A stretch of DNA of 35,343 bases from Tannerellaceae bacterium (GTDB taxonomy: Bacteria; Bacteroidota; Bacteroidia; Bacteroidales; Tannerellaceae), in the NCBI GenBank assembly GCA_031274415.1, contig JAISQD010000128.1, positions 1 to 35,343 of the forward strand. The letters are read 5' to 3'. Position 1 is the stretch's first letter; every line of letters begins with the position of its first letter. Positions 14,210 to 20,184 of the stretch are shown here, in pieces. Below the pieces are notes generated by a model. It worked only from the letters and a program-made list of their open reading frames with translations. It searched no databases and was not told the origin of the DNA. The position numbers and the translations under genes were made by a program.

Positions 14210-14348
14210 GATCTTTAACGGGTTTGAGCGCAATACTTCTAACAATTCTTTTACCACGAATAGGATTCCATTTTGTGCCGGTACTAAACCATTCCCAGCG
14301 AAAACCATGTATTCTTAGCCAATAACGCAATTCCGCTTTCTTTTTCAT
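14202..14348 (-). CDS. Small basic ORF of 48 aa, translationally coupled
   Basis: MKKKAELRYWLRIHGFRWEW is followed by FSTGTKWNPIRGKR and ends VKDHD. The ATG at 14348 overlaps the stop of the duplicated gene as ATGA (14345-14348). The stop at 14202-14204 overlaps the next start (ATG at 14209) by 8 bp. Both overlaps are what an operon of coupled genes produces. The product is basic and Trp-rich with no recognised family; a nucleic-acid-binding role is possible. Confidence 0.5.
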   Translation of the reverse strand: MKKKAELRYWLRIHGFRWEWFSTGTKWNPIRGKRIVRSIALKPVKDHD

Positions 14349-14989
14349 GCTTCACACTCCTTTCTGACCTTGAGAATACGGAGAGAACAAGTGCCACCGC
14401 CAATGAGTACATGCGTCGCAGGATTGAGAACAGCGCCGGATTCGCGGTCATTCCATGTTTCTATCGAAACATCCCTACACCGGCGATTCCGGGAATTGAT
14501 CTCGCCAATCTCTCTTTCCAATTCATTGATAAATTCATTTTTCGTTCTTTCATCGGGGAGAAGATAACCGGCCAGCATCTTGGCGTACCCGTCTGCCTCC
14601 CGTTCCGCAGTGTTCTTGCATGCGTTTCCATAATTGACTAATACAAAATACTTGCTCATGGCGCCGCCGTTTTGTTGTTGTGTAATTATAACCTCTTTCA
14701 TTACCCGGTAAATACGGACGTAACAAACGCCGCCGGCAATGGATATATGCGTCGCAGGATTGAGATAAGAATCAGGGTCATTCCATGTTTCTATCGTAAC
14801 ATCCCTGCACCGGCAATTCAGGGAATTGATCTCGCCAATCTTCCTATTCAATTCATTGATAAGGTTTTCTTTCGATCGATCATCAGGGAGAAGAAAACTA
14901 TTCAGTGTCCTGGCGTACTCGTCCGCCTCTCGTTCCGCAGTGTTCTTACATGCGGTTCCATGTCTAAATAATACATAATACTTGCTCAT
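14345..14989 (-). CDS. Internally duplicated phage protein, two tandem copies of about 105 aa
   Basis: The 214-aa product is two homologous units in one frame. Unit 1 (1-99) begins MSKYYVLFRHGTACKNTAER; unit 2 (111-210) begins MSKYFVLVNYGNACKNTAER. Both share LPD-R-K helices, the GEINS...CRDV segment, ETWND and LNPATH. They are joined by a short polar linker (ITQQQNGGA). Met111 (14659) could be an independent start, so a half-length product may exist. No known family or catalytic motif; two conserved Cys per unit are visible. The DNA is also repeated. Recent tandem duplication followed by in-frame fusion is the simplest account. It is followed by a 48-aa ORF with a 4-bp overlap. Confidence 0.65.
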   Translation of the reverse strand: MSKYYVLFRHGTACKNTAEREADEYARTLNSFLLPDDRSKENLINELNRKIGEINSLNCRCRDVTIETWNDPDSYLNPATHISIAGGVCYVRIYRVMKEVIITQQQNGGAMSKYFVLVNYGNACKNTAEREADGYAKMLAGYLLPDERTKNEFINELEREIGEINSRNRRCRDVSIETWNDRESGAVLNPATHVLIGGGTCSLRILKVRKECEA

Positions 14990-15003
14990 GATGTTGTTTA
15001 TAT

Positions 15004-15270
15004 TTAATTCGTATCTTGTTTTTCTCTATTGAATATGTATAGAACCAACTTTGATTCTATTAGGCTGGACGAGACCGAAAACCTCAAATTCATACCTATA
15101 AGTTCTTCAAAGAAGTCCCTGCTTAAACAATAGCGATGAGAGATATCACAAACAAAATCGCCAAATTTGTTAACCTCGATAATTACCCCTGTTGGTTCAA
15201 CATGTTTTGTACAACATTTGATCTCGTCATCAATCAATTGTTTTATCTTATTCAGTTCTTCTGCTTCCAT
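15004..15270 (-). CDS. Small unknown early protein, 88 aa
   Basis: The start MEAEELNKIKQLIDDEIKCC is a charged helix, followed by strand segments (GVIIEVNKFGDFVCDISHRY) and a helix (LSRDFFEELIGMNLRFSV). No family was recognised. It is in line with the other early genes, 14 bp before the duplicated gene. No transmembrane segment or signal is present. Confidence 0.5.
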   Translation of the reverse strand: MEAEELNKIKQLIDDEIKCCTKHVEPTGVIIEVNKFGDFVCDISHRYCLSRDFFEELIGMNLRFSVSSSLIESKLVLYIFNREKQDTN

Positions 15271-15308
15271 GTTTTTGATGTTATTTAAATATTATGATTA
15301 AACATTTT

Positions 15309-15461
15309 CTATTCAAAGGATTTGTCGAACGAGTAATCAAACGTCCGTCGGTTTCTCTGGACTTCACTGGATTTCATTTTATATAGAATAAAGCCCCTCA
15401 CGCAGATTATCACCGTTTCAACGAACAGGACGGTGAGCAAAAAGCAAACAAGTATTTTCAT
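15309..15461 (-). CDS. Small membrane protein, 50 aa
   Basis: The ATG at 15461 opens a 50-codon frame in an otherwise empty gap of 208 bp between two same-strand genes. The product begins MKILVCFLLTVLFVETVIIC, a single hydrophobic segment of about 19 residues, then VRGFILYK and a polar basic tail (QRNRRTFDYSFDKSFE). This is a one-pass membrane topology. Small single-span proteins in phage early regions can act in lysis control or membrane exclusion; nothing here decides between these. The gene is shorter than most callers accept, hence the moderate confidence. Confidence 0.5.
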   Translation of the reverse strand: MKILVCFLLTVLFVETVIICVRGFILYKMKSSEVQRNRRTFDYSFDKSFE

Positions 15462-15478
15462 ATCATTATATTTTAAAG

Positions 15479-15916
15479 TTATTTTTCAAATAAATAGAAT
15501 GTAGCAGGTTGTGATTTTACACCTGCGTTCAGTTTTTTTAAAAACCTCATCCGCCTTTCGTTTGGATCAGCACCTGCCGGTATCATGATCACTGTACGGG
15601 AATCAATCCGGAGCGGGACAAGGGCTTCGTCAGAAGATACGTGTGGTATTCCTGTAGGATTTACACGAGGATCCTCATACACGACCGGCACTACCGGCCT
15701 TTTACAGACTGCCGGTTTGGATGTTAATGCCTTAGGTCTTTTGATGATATCTGCCTTGGGCTTTTGGCGGCATTTTCTCAGACCTAATTTTCTTGCCGCA
15801 CAATAGACGTCCATCACCCTCATGCCCAATCGCTTTGCAATATATTTGGTGGATAATCTTTCATAGTGTTTTACTATGATTCTCTTTTGATGATCAGTCA
15901 GATAGATAGTAGTCAT
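15479..15916 (-). CDS. HTH DNA-binding protein of the early region, 145 aa
   Basis: Residues 1-50 read TDHQKRIIVKHYERLSTKYI, then AKRLGMRVMDVYCAARKLGL, a helix-turn-helix of the homeodomain/sigma-like type with a clear turn (AKRLGM). A basic stretch follows (RKCRQKPKADIIKRPK). The C-terminal part (residues 85-145) contains ALVPLRIDSRTVIMIPAGAD and looks like a small beta domain. It follows the LuxR-type gene after 11 bp. A regulatory or replication-initiation role is inferred from the HTH and the place. Confidence 0.6.
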   Translation of the reverse strand: MTTIYLTDHQKRIIVKHYERLSTKYIAKRLGMRVMDVYCAARKLGLRKCRQKPKADIIKRPKALTSKPAVCKRPVVPVVYEDPRVNPTGIPHVSSDEALVPLRIDSRTVIMIPAGADPNERRMRFLKKLNAGVKSQPATFYLFEK

Positions 15917-15927
15917 AATAAATAGTC

Positions 15928-16488
15928 TTAAATGATTCGTTTTTCATGTGCCCACGCAGCAACTTCTACATTATTATTTACTCCCAATTTTGCATGTATG
16001 CGTTGAATATGCGTGCGGGTAGTGGCATCGGTAATATGAAGGCTGTCTGAGATTTCTTTAGTTTGTTTTCCCTGTGCAATCAGGGAAACAATCTCATATT
16101 CACGCCGTGTCAGTGCGCCGCCTGGAGGCATAGGGATACGACATACAATATTGAAACCTACGCAGGAGGTGATTCGGTTGCATCGAGGAGCGTCACGGGT
16201 AAGCTTGCCGCCTATCAGGTCTGCACGGTAATCCAGATTACCAAACCGGCAGCCGGCGAACATCTCCTCCATTTCGTCTCCGGGATCCAGCCCAAAAGCA
16301 TCCGAGAGGACAGCCATGGCCGCCTGATCAGCTGCTAACTCCGCCTGAAAATATTCCCTGTCTTCCGTACGCATCATCAGATAGGGGAGCTTCTTCCCGT
16401 CCTGCAGGAAGAACACCCGGCTTTCATTATCCCGGAATACTTCTATTCCGGCACCGGATATGCCGGCAGGGAGTGGTTGGATGTTCAT
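15928..16488 (-). CDS. LuxR-type (GerE) HTH transcriptional regulator
   Basis: A 186-aa protein. The C-terminal 62 residues are a clear LuxR/GerE HTH: LTRREYEIVSLIAQGKQTKE, then ISDSLHITDATTRTHIQRIH, then AKLGVNNNVEVAAWA. The N-terminal 120 residues show strand and helix segments (IEVFRDNESRVFFLQDG and EYFQAELAADQAAMAVLSDA) but neither a response-regulator receiver nor an autoinducer domain was recognised. Its ATG overlaps the stop of the Cro-like gene by 4 bp (ATGA at 16485-16488), so they are translated together. It may switch on the replication or late genes. The effector, if any, is unknown. Confidence 0.75.
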   Translation of the reverse strand: MNIQPLPAGISGAGIEVFRDNESRVFFLQDGKKLPYLMMRTEDREYFQAELAADQAAMAVLSDAFGLDPGDEMEEMFAGCRFGNLDYRADLIGGKLTRDAPRCNRITSCVGFNIVCRIPMPPGGALTRREYEIVSLIAQGKQTKEISDSLHITDATTRTHIQRIHAKLGVNNNVEVAAWAHEKRII

Positions 16489-16700
16489 GAGATTTCTTTG
16501 ATTAAGTTTTCAATATCTTTCAACTCGCTTTGAAATTTGCGAGCTAAAACAACAGCTGCTTTTTCAATGATGAATGAATGCCTCTCACCTGACAAAACTT
16601 TACCAATATAAGCAGCAGAATACCCTGTTTCAGACTCAAGGATTAACCTCCAGCCCTTTGGTAGCTTATTTTTTAAGTGCTCTTTCTCTTTTGCTGTCAT
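16485..16700 (-). CDS. Cro-like small HTH protein, first early gene
   Basis: A 71-aa protein with the pattern of a Cro/C1-type DNA-binding domain: LILESETGYSAAYIGKVLSG, then ERHSFIIEKAAVVLARKF. It is transcribed leftward from the control region at 16.7 kb, divergent from the HTH gene at 16860, as cro and cI are arranged in lambdoid phages. Operator-like repeats lie between its start codon and its promoter, so it can be under repressor control. It is co-translated with the LuxR-type gene that follows. Confidence 0.65.
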   Translation of the reverse strand: MTAKEKEHLKNKLPKGWRLILESETGYSAAYIGKVLSGERHSFIIEKAAVVLARKFQSELKDIENLIKEIS

Positions 16701-16710
16701 TGTTTTTGAG

Positions 16711-16808
16711 TATTTCGTTTGTATATATTTTGTATTACGTTTGTATCACGAGGCAAATATAATACAATATTTCTAATATAGAAAGAATATATACCTAAAA
16801 ACGAAATA
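16711..16808. promoter_or_regulatory. Operator repeats in the divergent control region
   Basis: Two direct repeats of 14 bp, TATTTCGTTTGTAT (16711-16724) and TATTACGTTTGTAT (16733-16746), start 22 bp apart (about two helical turns) and differ at one position. A third, inverted copy (reverse complement TATTTCGTTTTT) lies at 16797-16808. They flank the leftward promoter, so a repressor bound here could block leftward transcription and perhaps control its own rightward gene. Confidence 0.6.
16754..16784 (-). promoter_or_regulatory. Early leftward promoter
   Basis: On the minus strand TATATTTG (16761-16754) fully matches TAnnTTTG. The -33 box 19 bp upstream is TTTC (16784-16781), one mismatch. 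It drives the Cro-like/LuxR operon. Transcription would start near 16747, just where the operator repeats begin. On the plus strand TATAAT at 16825-16830 could serve the rightward gene, but no -35 partner was found. Confidence 0.55.
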
Positions 16809-16859
16809 ATAATTCTATGTTAGATATAATGAGCTGATAATTAATTCGTAAATTAAAGC

Positions 16860-17216
16860 ATGACAAAGATTGAAAAAGAAAAAAAACATTTCGTCGTTGA
16901 CAACTTAATTAAAATAATGAGTGCAAGGGAGATGACGAAATCGTCGTTTGCTGATAAGATAGGATTTCTCGAATCAAAATGGAATAAAATTTCTAATGGA
17001 AATCAAAATCTCACTGTTAACGACCTTTCTAAAATCGCAGAAAAGTTGCAAATGAGAGAGATTGACATCTTAACCTATCCCGATAAATATTATGCAACCA
17101 ACAAGAAGGAAAGTGATGTAAAAGCTCAAATTACAGTTGAATTGAAAGCAGACTTAAAAGAGCAAGTTTTGCAATTGGTTTTTGGGAAAAGTGATTTGGA
17201 GATATTAAATAAGTGA
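16860..17216 (+). CDS. XRE-family HTH regulator, candidate phage repressor
   Basis: A 118-aa protein starting at the ATG at 16860. Residues 12-72 are an XRE HTH: NLIKIMSAREMTKSSFADKI then GFLESKWNKISNGNQNLTVN, with a final helix LSKIAEKLQ. The C-terminal region has a strand and helix (ITVELKADLKEQVLQLVFG) that recurs in the next gene. It is transcribed divergently from the Cro-like early operon across an operator region, the position of a lysogeny repressor. No protease or RecA-cleavage domain is present, so SOS-type induction by self-cleavage is unlikely. The gene is much richer in A+T than the early and late genes. Confidence 0.7.
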   Translation: MTKIEKEKKHFVVDNLIKIMSAREMTKSSFADKIGFLESKWNKISNGNQNLTVNDLSKIAEKLQMREIDILTYPDKYYATNKKESDVKAQITVELKADLKEQVLQLVFGKSDLEILNK

Positions 17217-17269
17217 TATATAATCGGTTGACAATGGAAATAGAAGGGTGTATTAGAAATTAGTTAATT

Positions 17270-17599
17270 ATGGATGTGGACAAAATACATATCGGCCAAC
17301 TGATAAAAAAGGTTGTAAGAGACAATAATATGAAAGATGTGGATTTAGCTAAAAAGATAGGTAAGTCAAGGCAGAACATATATGATCTCTACAAAAGGAA
17401 CGACGTGGAAGTAAAATTACTTCTTACAATTTGTCATGCTTTAAATTACGACTTCTTTCATTGTCTCTACCCTCTTAGGGGAGGCGAATTGCCAGAAACG
17501 GAAGTGAGCATTCAGTTAAAAGTAAAATCTGATAATTTGGATGATTTATTCAAATGGGTTTCCGAAAACGGAAATATAAGCATTAGTAAGAAACAATAG
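17270..17599 (+). CDS. Second XRE-family HTH regulator, paralog of the gene before it
   Basis: A 109-aa protein with an N-terminal XRE HTH (IGQLIKKVVRDNNMKDVDLA, then KKIGKSRQNIYDLYKRN). A short linker follows and a C-terminal VSIQLKVKSDNLDDLFKWV, resembling the C-terminal part of the gene at 16860 (ITVELKADLKEQVLQLVFG). The two are likely diverged paralogs, which could form heteromers or compete for the same operators. It follows the first gene by 53 bp on the same strand. A+T rich. Confidence 0.7.
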   Translation: MDVDKIHIGQLIKKVVRDNNMKDVDLAKKIGKSRQNIYDLYKRNDVEVKLLLTICHALNYDFFHCLYPLRGGELPETEVSIQLKVKSDNLDDLFKWVSENGNISISKKQ

Positions 17600-17647
17600 T
17601 ATTAGCAAATAACAAAACACTTTTATTAACAATTAAAAACAAAGAAT

Positions 17648-17842
17648 ATGGAAACACAAAGTTTTGACCAGTTACGGGAACTGGCACACACTATTAAAAC
17701 AGAGATTCTACCAGGTGCCAATACCACCCAGCGAATAGGGAGTATGTTTGAGAGTATTGTGAGTAAAATTGAAGAGAATAGCAATAAAATAAAGCATTTA
17801 GAGGAGTTGTTGAACCAACAAAAAAATGAAAAACAGGCATAA
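17648..17842 (+). CDS. Small coiled-coil protein with a phage tail-fibre-like NTTQRIG motif
   Basis: A 64-aa protein. The first half, LRELAHTIKTEILPGANTTQ followed by RIGSMFESIVSKI, resembles a motif that recurs in tail-fibre and other virion proteins of Bacteroidetes phages (‘T-I-x-x-E...A-N-T-x-x-R-I/V-G’). The second half is a coiled coil (EENSNKIKHLEELLNQQKNE). It is expressed rightward after the two HTH genes and converges with the membrane gene at 17877. A stand-alone copy could be a structural fragment, an oligomerisation module or a decoy; the role is unknown. Confidence 0.5.
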   Translation: METQSFDQLRELAHTIKTEILPGANTTQRIGSMFESIVSKIEENSNKIKHLEELLNQQKNEKQA

Positions 17843-17876
17843 GTAGAGGGATATGACATTCTGAATAAAGATGAAT

Positions 17877-18059
17877 CTATCCGCTCAAAAGGGCAATGAT
17901 TGCAATTATCAGACTAATAATAGGTATCACCAACCGATAGATACCGTACATAACTGAGTTATGTAGCTCTATTCCCCTTTGAATGAGTTTGGGATCATTG
18001 CTATTCATGCATTCTCTCGCAGTTCTTAAGCATTCTCTAAGTAAGTATATTCCTGACAT
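17877..18059 (-). CDS. Small C-terminal-anchor membrane protein, 60 aa
   Basis: The sequence MSGIYLLRECLRTARECMNS, followed by a polar region, ends in GIYRLVIPIISLIIAIIALLSG, one hydrophobic span at the very end. No signal peptide. It is the only minus-strand gene in the immunity-like arm and is divergent from the gene at 18139, with 79 bp between the two starts. The C-terminal tails of the two proteins are similar (PIISLIIAIIALL and PLIISIAALIVSVIALL). Membrane anchoring is clear; function is unknown. Confidence 0.5.
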   Translation of the reverse strand: MSGIYLLRECLRTARECMNSNDPKLIQRGIELHNSVMYGIYRLVIPIISLIIAIIALLSG

Positions 18060-18138
18060 GGTTCGAACAATTATAGTTTATGCAAAAAAAAGAGAATTGG
18101 GTAAATAAAAAAAAGACAACAATAAAATAGATATACCA

Positions 18139-18555
18139 ATGAAAGATAACGATTTAATTAATTTTATTCTCGAAGAGATAGTAAAAGCAGCCAATAATGG
18201 GGGATACCATCATATATCAGGACTATTAGAGTCATACGATGCAAGTCTTCGGGATAATTCCGGGTTACGACATAAAATAATGACAAGAATGGTAGATGAA
18301 GGAATAGCAAAAAGGCTTGATTCAGACAGATTATATCCCAATAATCTTAGCTATACTATTGTAGCAAATGGAGGTTATCTAACCTATTTATCACATCAAA
18401 ATCAAAAAAGAGAACAGGAACAAAAACAACTTTTACTTGAACAAAAGAACTTGTCTTTGAATGTTAAACAAAACGAATGGCTTTATAAAACACGCTGGTG
18501 GCCACTTATTATTTCAATAGCTGCGTTAATAGTTAGCGTGATAGCCCTACTGTAA
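18139..18555 (+). CDS. Winged-helix-like, coiled-coil, tail-anchored membrane protein
   Basis: A 138-aa protein with three visible parts. Residues 1-80 resemble a compact winged-helix-like fold (NGGYHHISGLLESYDASLRD then HKIMTRMVDEGIAKRLDSDR). Residues 81-112 are Gln/Lys/Glu-rich coiled coil (QKREQEQKQLLLEQKN). Residues 118-138 are a single hydrophobic anchor (WWPLIISIAALIVSVIALL). The last gene of the arm, it is followed by a strong terminator. Small membrane proteins beside a repressor often mediate superinfection exclusion or abortive infection in lysogens; that reading is inference. Confidence 0.55.
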   Translation: MKDNDLINFILEEIVKAANNGGYHHISGLLESYDASLRDNSGLRHKIMTRMVDEGIAKRLDSDRLYPNNLSYTIVANGGYLTYLSHQNQKREQEQKQLLLEQKNLSLNVKQNEWLYKTRWWPLIISIAALIVSVIALL

Positions 18556-18639
18556 TGTAGGTAAATTGTAGGTAACAACAAAAATAAACGACTGAAAATC
18601 AAATGAGTAATCACGTCTTACCTCCGCAACAGCAAAAAG

Positions 18640-18668
18640 AAAGGCTGCCTGGAAAGGTAGCCTTTTTT
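18640..18668 (+). terminator. Intrinsic terminator ending the rightward arm
   Basis: AAAGGCTGCCT (18640-18650) pairs with AGGTAGCCTTT (18655-18665) over 11 positions with one G-U, around a GGAA loop, followed by T's to 18668. It lies 85 bp beyond the stop of the membrane protein gene at 18139. Confidence 0.8.
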
Positions 18669-19021
18669 TGTTTCTGCTTAAAATTGCACCGCACTCATTT
18701 TGTGAACAATCTCCTTGTACTTTGTTTGAATAATAGCCTTTTGCTTCTCACTTGCAAAAGCCAGTCCCCGTTTATACCTACGCATCAAAGACGGGGAGAG
18801 GCTACCTGTTTCTTCGGCACGAAGTAGCTGTTTCATAAGGAGAAACTACCTGGTTAGTCGGTATGTAGTGATCGTCCTCCAATTGGCGAACGATCAATGT
18901 GTCCTGAAGAACAAGCTACTGATTGCGGACAAAAGAGTTACTGGTTGCCGACAAAAGAGCTACTGGAAGCAGAAGAAATAAGGAGTCTCCAGGCTATGAA
19001 TCGCCACGCGGTAAAAGGGCA
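18669..19021. other. Gene-free junction between mobile element and chromosome
   Basis: No credible gene. It contains the degenerate 22-bp repeats (18801-18967) and a 7-bp inverted repeat TGATCGT / ACGATCA (18869-18875 and 18890-18896). The element's right end must lie in or near this stretch, between the arm's terminator and the pdxA terminator. No direct repeat matching the left part of the window was found. Confidence 0.45.
18801..18967. repeat. Degenerate 22-bp tandem repeats
   Basis: Two adjacent 22-bp units begin at 18915 (GCTACTGATTGCGGACAAAA) and 18937 (GTTACTGGTTGCCGACAAAA), each completed by GA, with a partial third at 18959 (GCTACTGGA). More diverged units start at 18801 (GCTACCTGTTTC), 18824 (GTAGCTGTTTC) and 18846 (CTACCTGGTTAG), also about 22-23 bp apart. 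A 50-bp unrelated stretch interrupts the series. Confidence 0.55.
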
Positions 19022-19050
19022 TAAAAAAACCCCTCTTCAACGGAGGGGTC
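19022..19050 (-). terminator. Terminator of the rlmN-DUF4837-pdxA unit
   Basis: CCCCTC (19030-19035) and GAGGGG (19043-19048) form the stem around TTCAACG, with seven A's at 19023-19029 that become the U-tract on the minus strand. It lies about 25 bp past the pdxA stop codon. Confidence 0.8.
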
Positions 19051-19073
19051 GGACAGGGTATGTTGTACCGGTT

Positions 19074-20174
19074 TTACAAGGTATCTTCTTCCTTTGTCAG
19101 GTCGAGTTTTTCTTCGCCGTTTCCTTTGTCGAAGTATTGTTTCCGCAGGGGGTTTGCGGTGGCCTCCTTGTGTCTTTTGCGGTTGCGGTAGATGTCTATG
19201 GCGGCATATAACGCTTCGCGGAAAGAGTCTTCGGAAGCCAGGTTCTGGCCGGCTATATCATAGGCCGTGCCATGTGCAGGCGATGTGCGTACGACTGAGA
19301 GGCCGGCCGTATAGTTTAAGCCATTCTTCATGGCAAGCGTCTTAAAAGGAATCAATCCCTGGTCATGATACATCGCCAGCACGCCATCAAACTTTTCGTA
19401 TTTCCGTGAGCCGAAAAAGCCGTCGGCTGCATAAGGCCCGAACGACATCACCCCACTCTTTTCCGCCTCCTGCATGGCCGGGATAATGATGGTCTCCTCC
19501 TCATTCCCCAACAATCCGGCATCGCCGGCATGGGGGTTCAACGACAGGACGGCAATACATGGTTTGACGATATTAAAGTCCTGTTTCAGCGACTGGTTAA
19601 AGATGCGGAGTTTCTCTACGATACTTGCCGTTGTGATGTTTGACGCGACGCCGGCGAGGGGGATATGTCCGGTAACAAGGGCGACACGTAACTCTTCGTT
19701 CATCAGTATCATCAACGCTTTCTTCTCTTTCCCGAAATGTTTCTCCAGGTATTCGGTATGACCGGGGAAGTTGAACTGGTCGTTCTGGATGCTGTGTTTG
19801 TTAATCGGCGCCGTCAGCAGCACATCGATCACCCCCCGCTTCAGGTCGGCAACCGCTGCTTCCAACGCCTTATAGGCCGCTTCACCGGCCACTTCGCTGG
19901 GTTGGGACAGCTCGACTTTCGTATCTTCCTGGACACAGTTGATGATATTCAGGCGGTTTGTTCCGGCATCTTCCGCTTTGCCGATATTATTCATATTGAT
20001 TGCCGGCAGCCCCAACGTTTTCCGGTGATAGGCGGCAATTTTCGACGAGCCGTATATCACAGGAATACACAGTTCTTCCAAACGGTTGTCGGAAAAGGTT
20101 TTTAATATGATTTCATACCCAATACCGTTTATATCTCCGTGGGTGATCCCCACCTTTATCAATTGTTCTTCCAT
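19074..20174 (-). CDS. pdxA: 4-hydroxythreonine-4-phosphate dehydrogenase (pyridoxine biosynthesis)
   Basis: A 366-aa protein. PdxA oxidises 4-phosphohydroxy-L-threonine with NAD+ in the DXP-dependent vitamin B6 pathway. The three metal ligands are visible as GH at H170, NPHAGDAG at H215 and MYHDQG at H270, each exactly four residues later than in the E. coli enzyme. Other family motifs are LTAPINKHSIQ, FPGHTEYL, GPYAADGFF and VRTSPAHGTAYDIAG. It starts at the ATG at 20174, 10 bp after the lipoprotein gene, with which it is probably co-transcribed. The C-terminus is slightly extended and charged (GNGEEKLDLTKEEDTL). Identification is firm. Confidence 0.96.
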   Translation of the reverse strand: MEEQLIKVGITHGDINGIGYEIILKTFSDNRLEELCIPVIYGSSKIAAYHRKTLGLPAINMNNIGKAEDAGTNRLNIINCVQEDTKVELSQPSEVAGEAAYKALEAAVADLKRGVIDVLLTAPINKHSIQNDQFNFPGHTEYLEKHFGKEKKALMILMNEELRVALVTGHIPLAGVASNITTASIVEKLRIFNQSLKQDFNIVKPCIAVLSLNPHAGDAGLLGNEEETIIIPAMQEAEKSGVMSFGPYAADGFFGSRKYEKFDGVLAMYHDQGLIPFKTLAMKNGLNYTAGLSVVRTSPAHGTAYDIAGQNLASEDSFREALYAAIDIYRNRKRHKEATANPLRKQYFDKGNGEEKLDLTKEEDTL

Positions 20175-20184
20175 TCTGCTTTAA

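Noticed and set aside
18603-18827. Short plus-strand frame after the membrane protein gene
   Set aside because: Runs through a strong intrinsic terminator and has no recognisable product.
18801-18967. CRISPR array
   Set aside because: Units are adjacent and degenerate with no spacers of constant length, and no cas gene is nearby.
18560-19021. tRNA gene or clear attachment-site duplication at the right end of the element
   Set aside because: No tRNA-like cloverleaf was seen. No direct repeat of useful length matching the left part of the window was found; the left end may lie outside.
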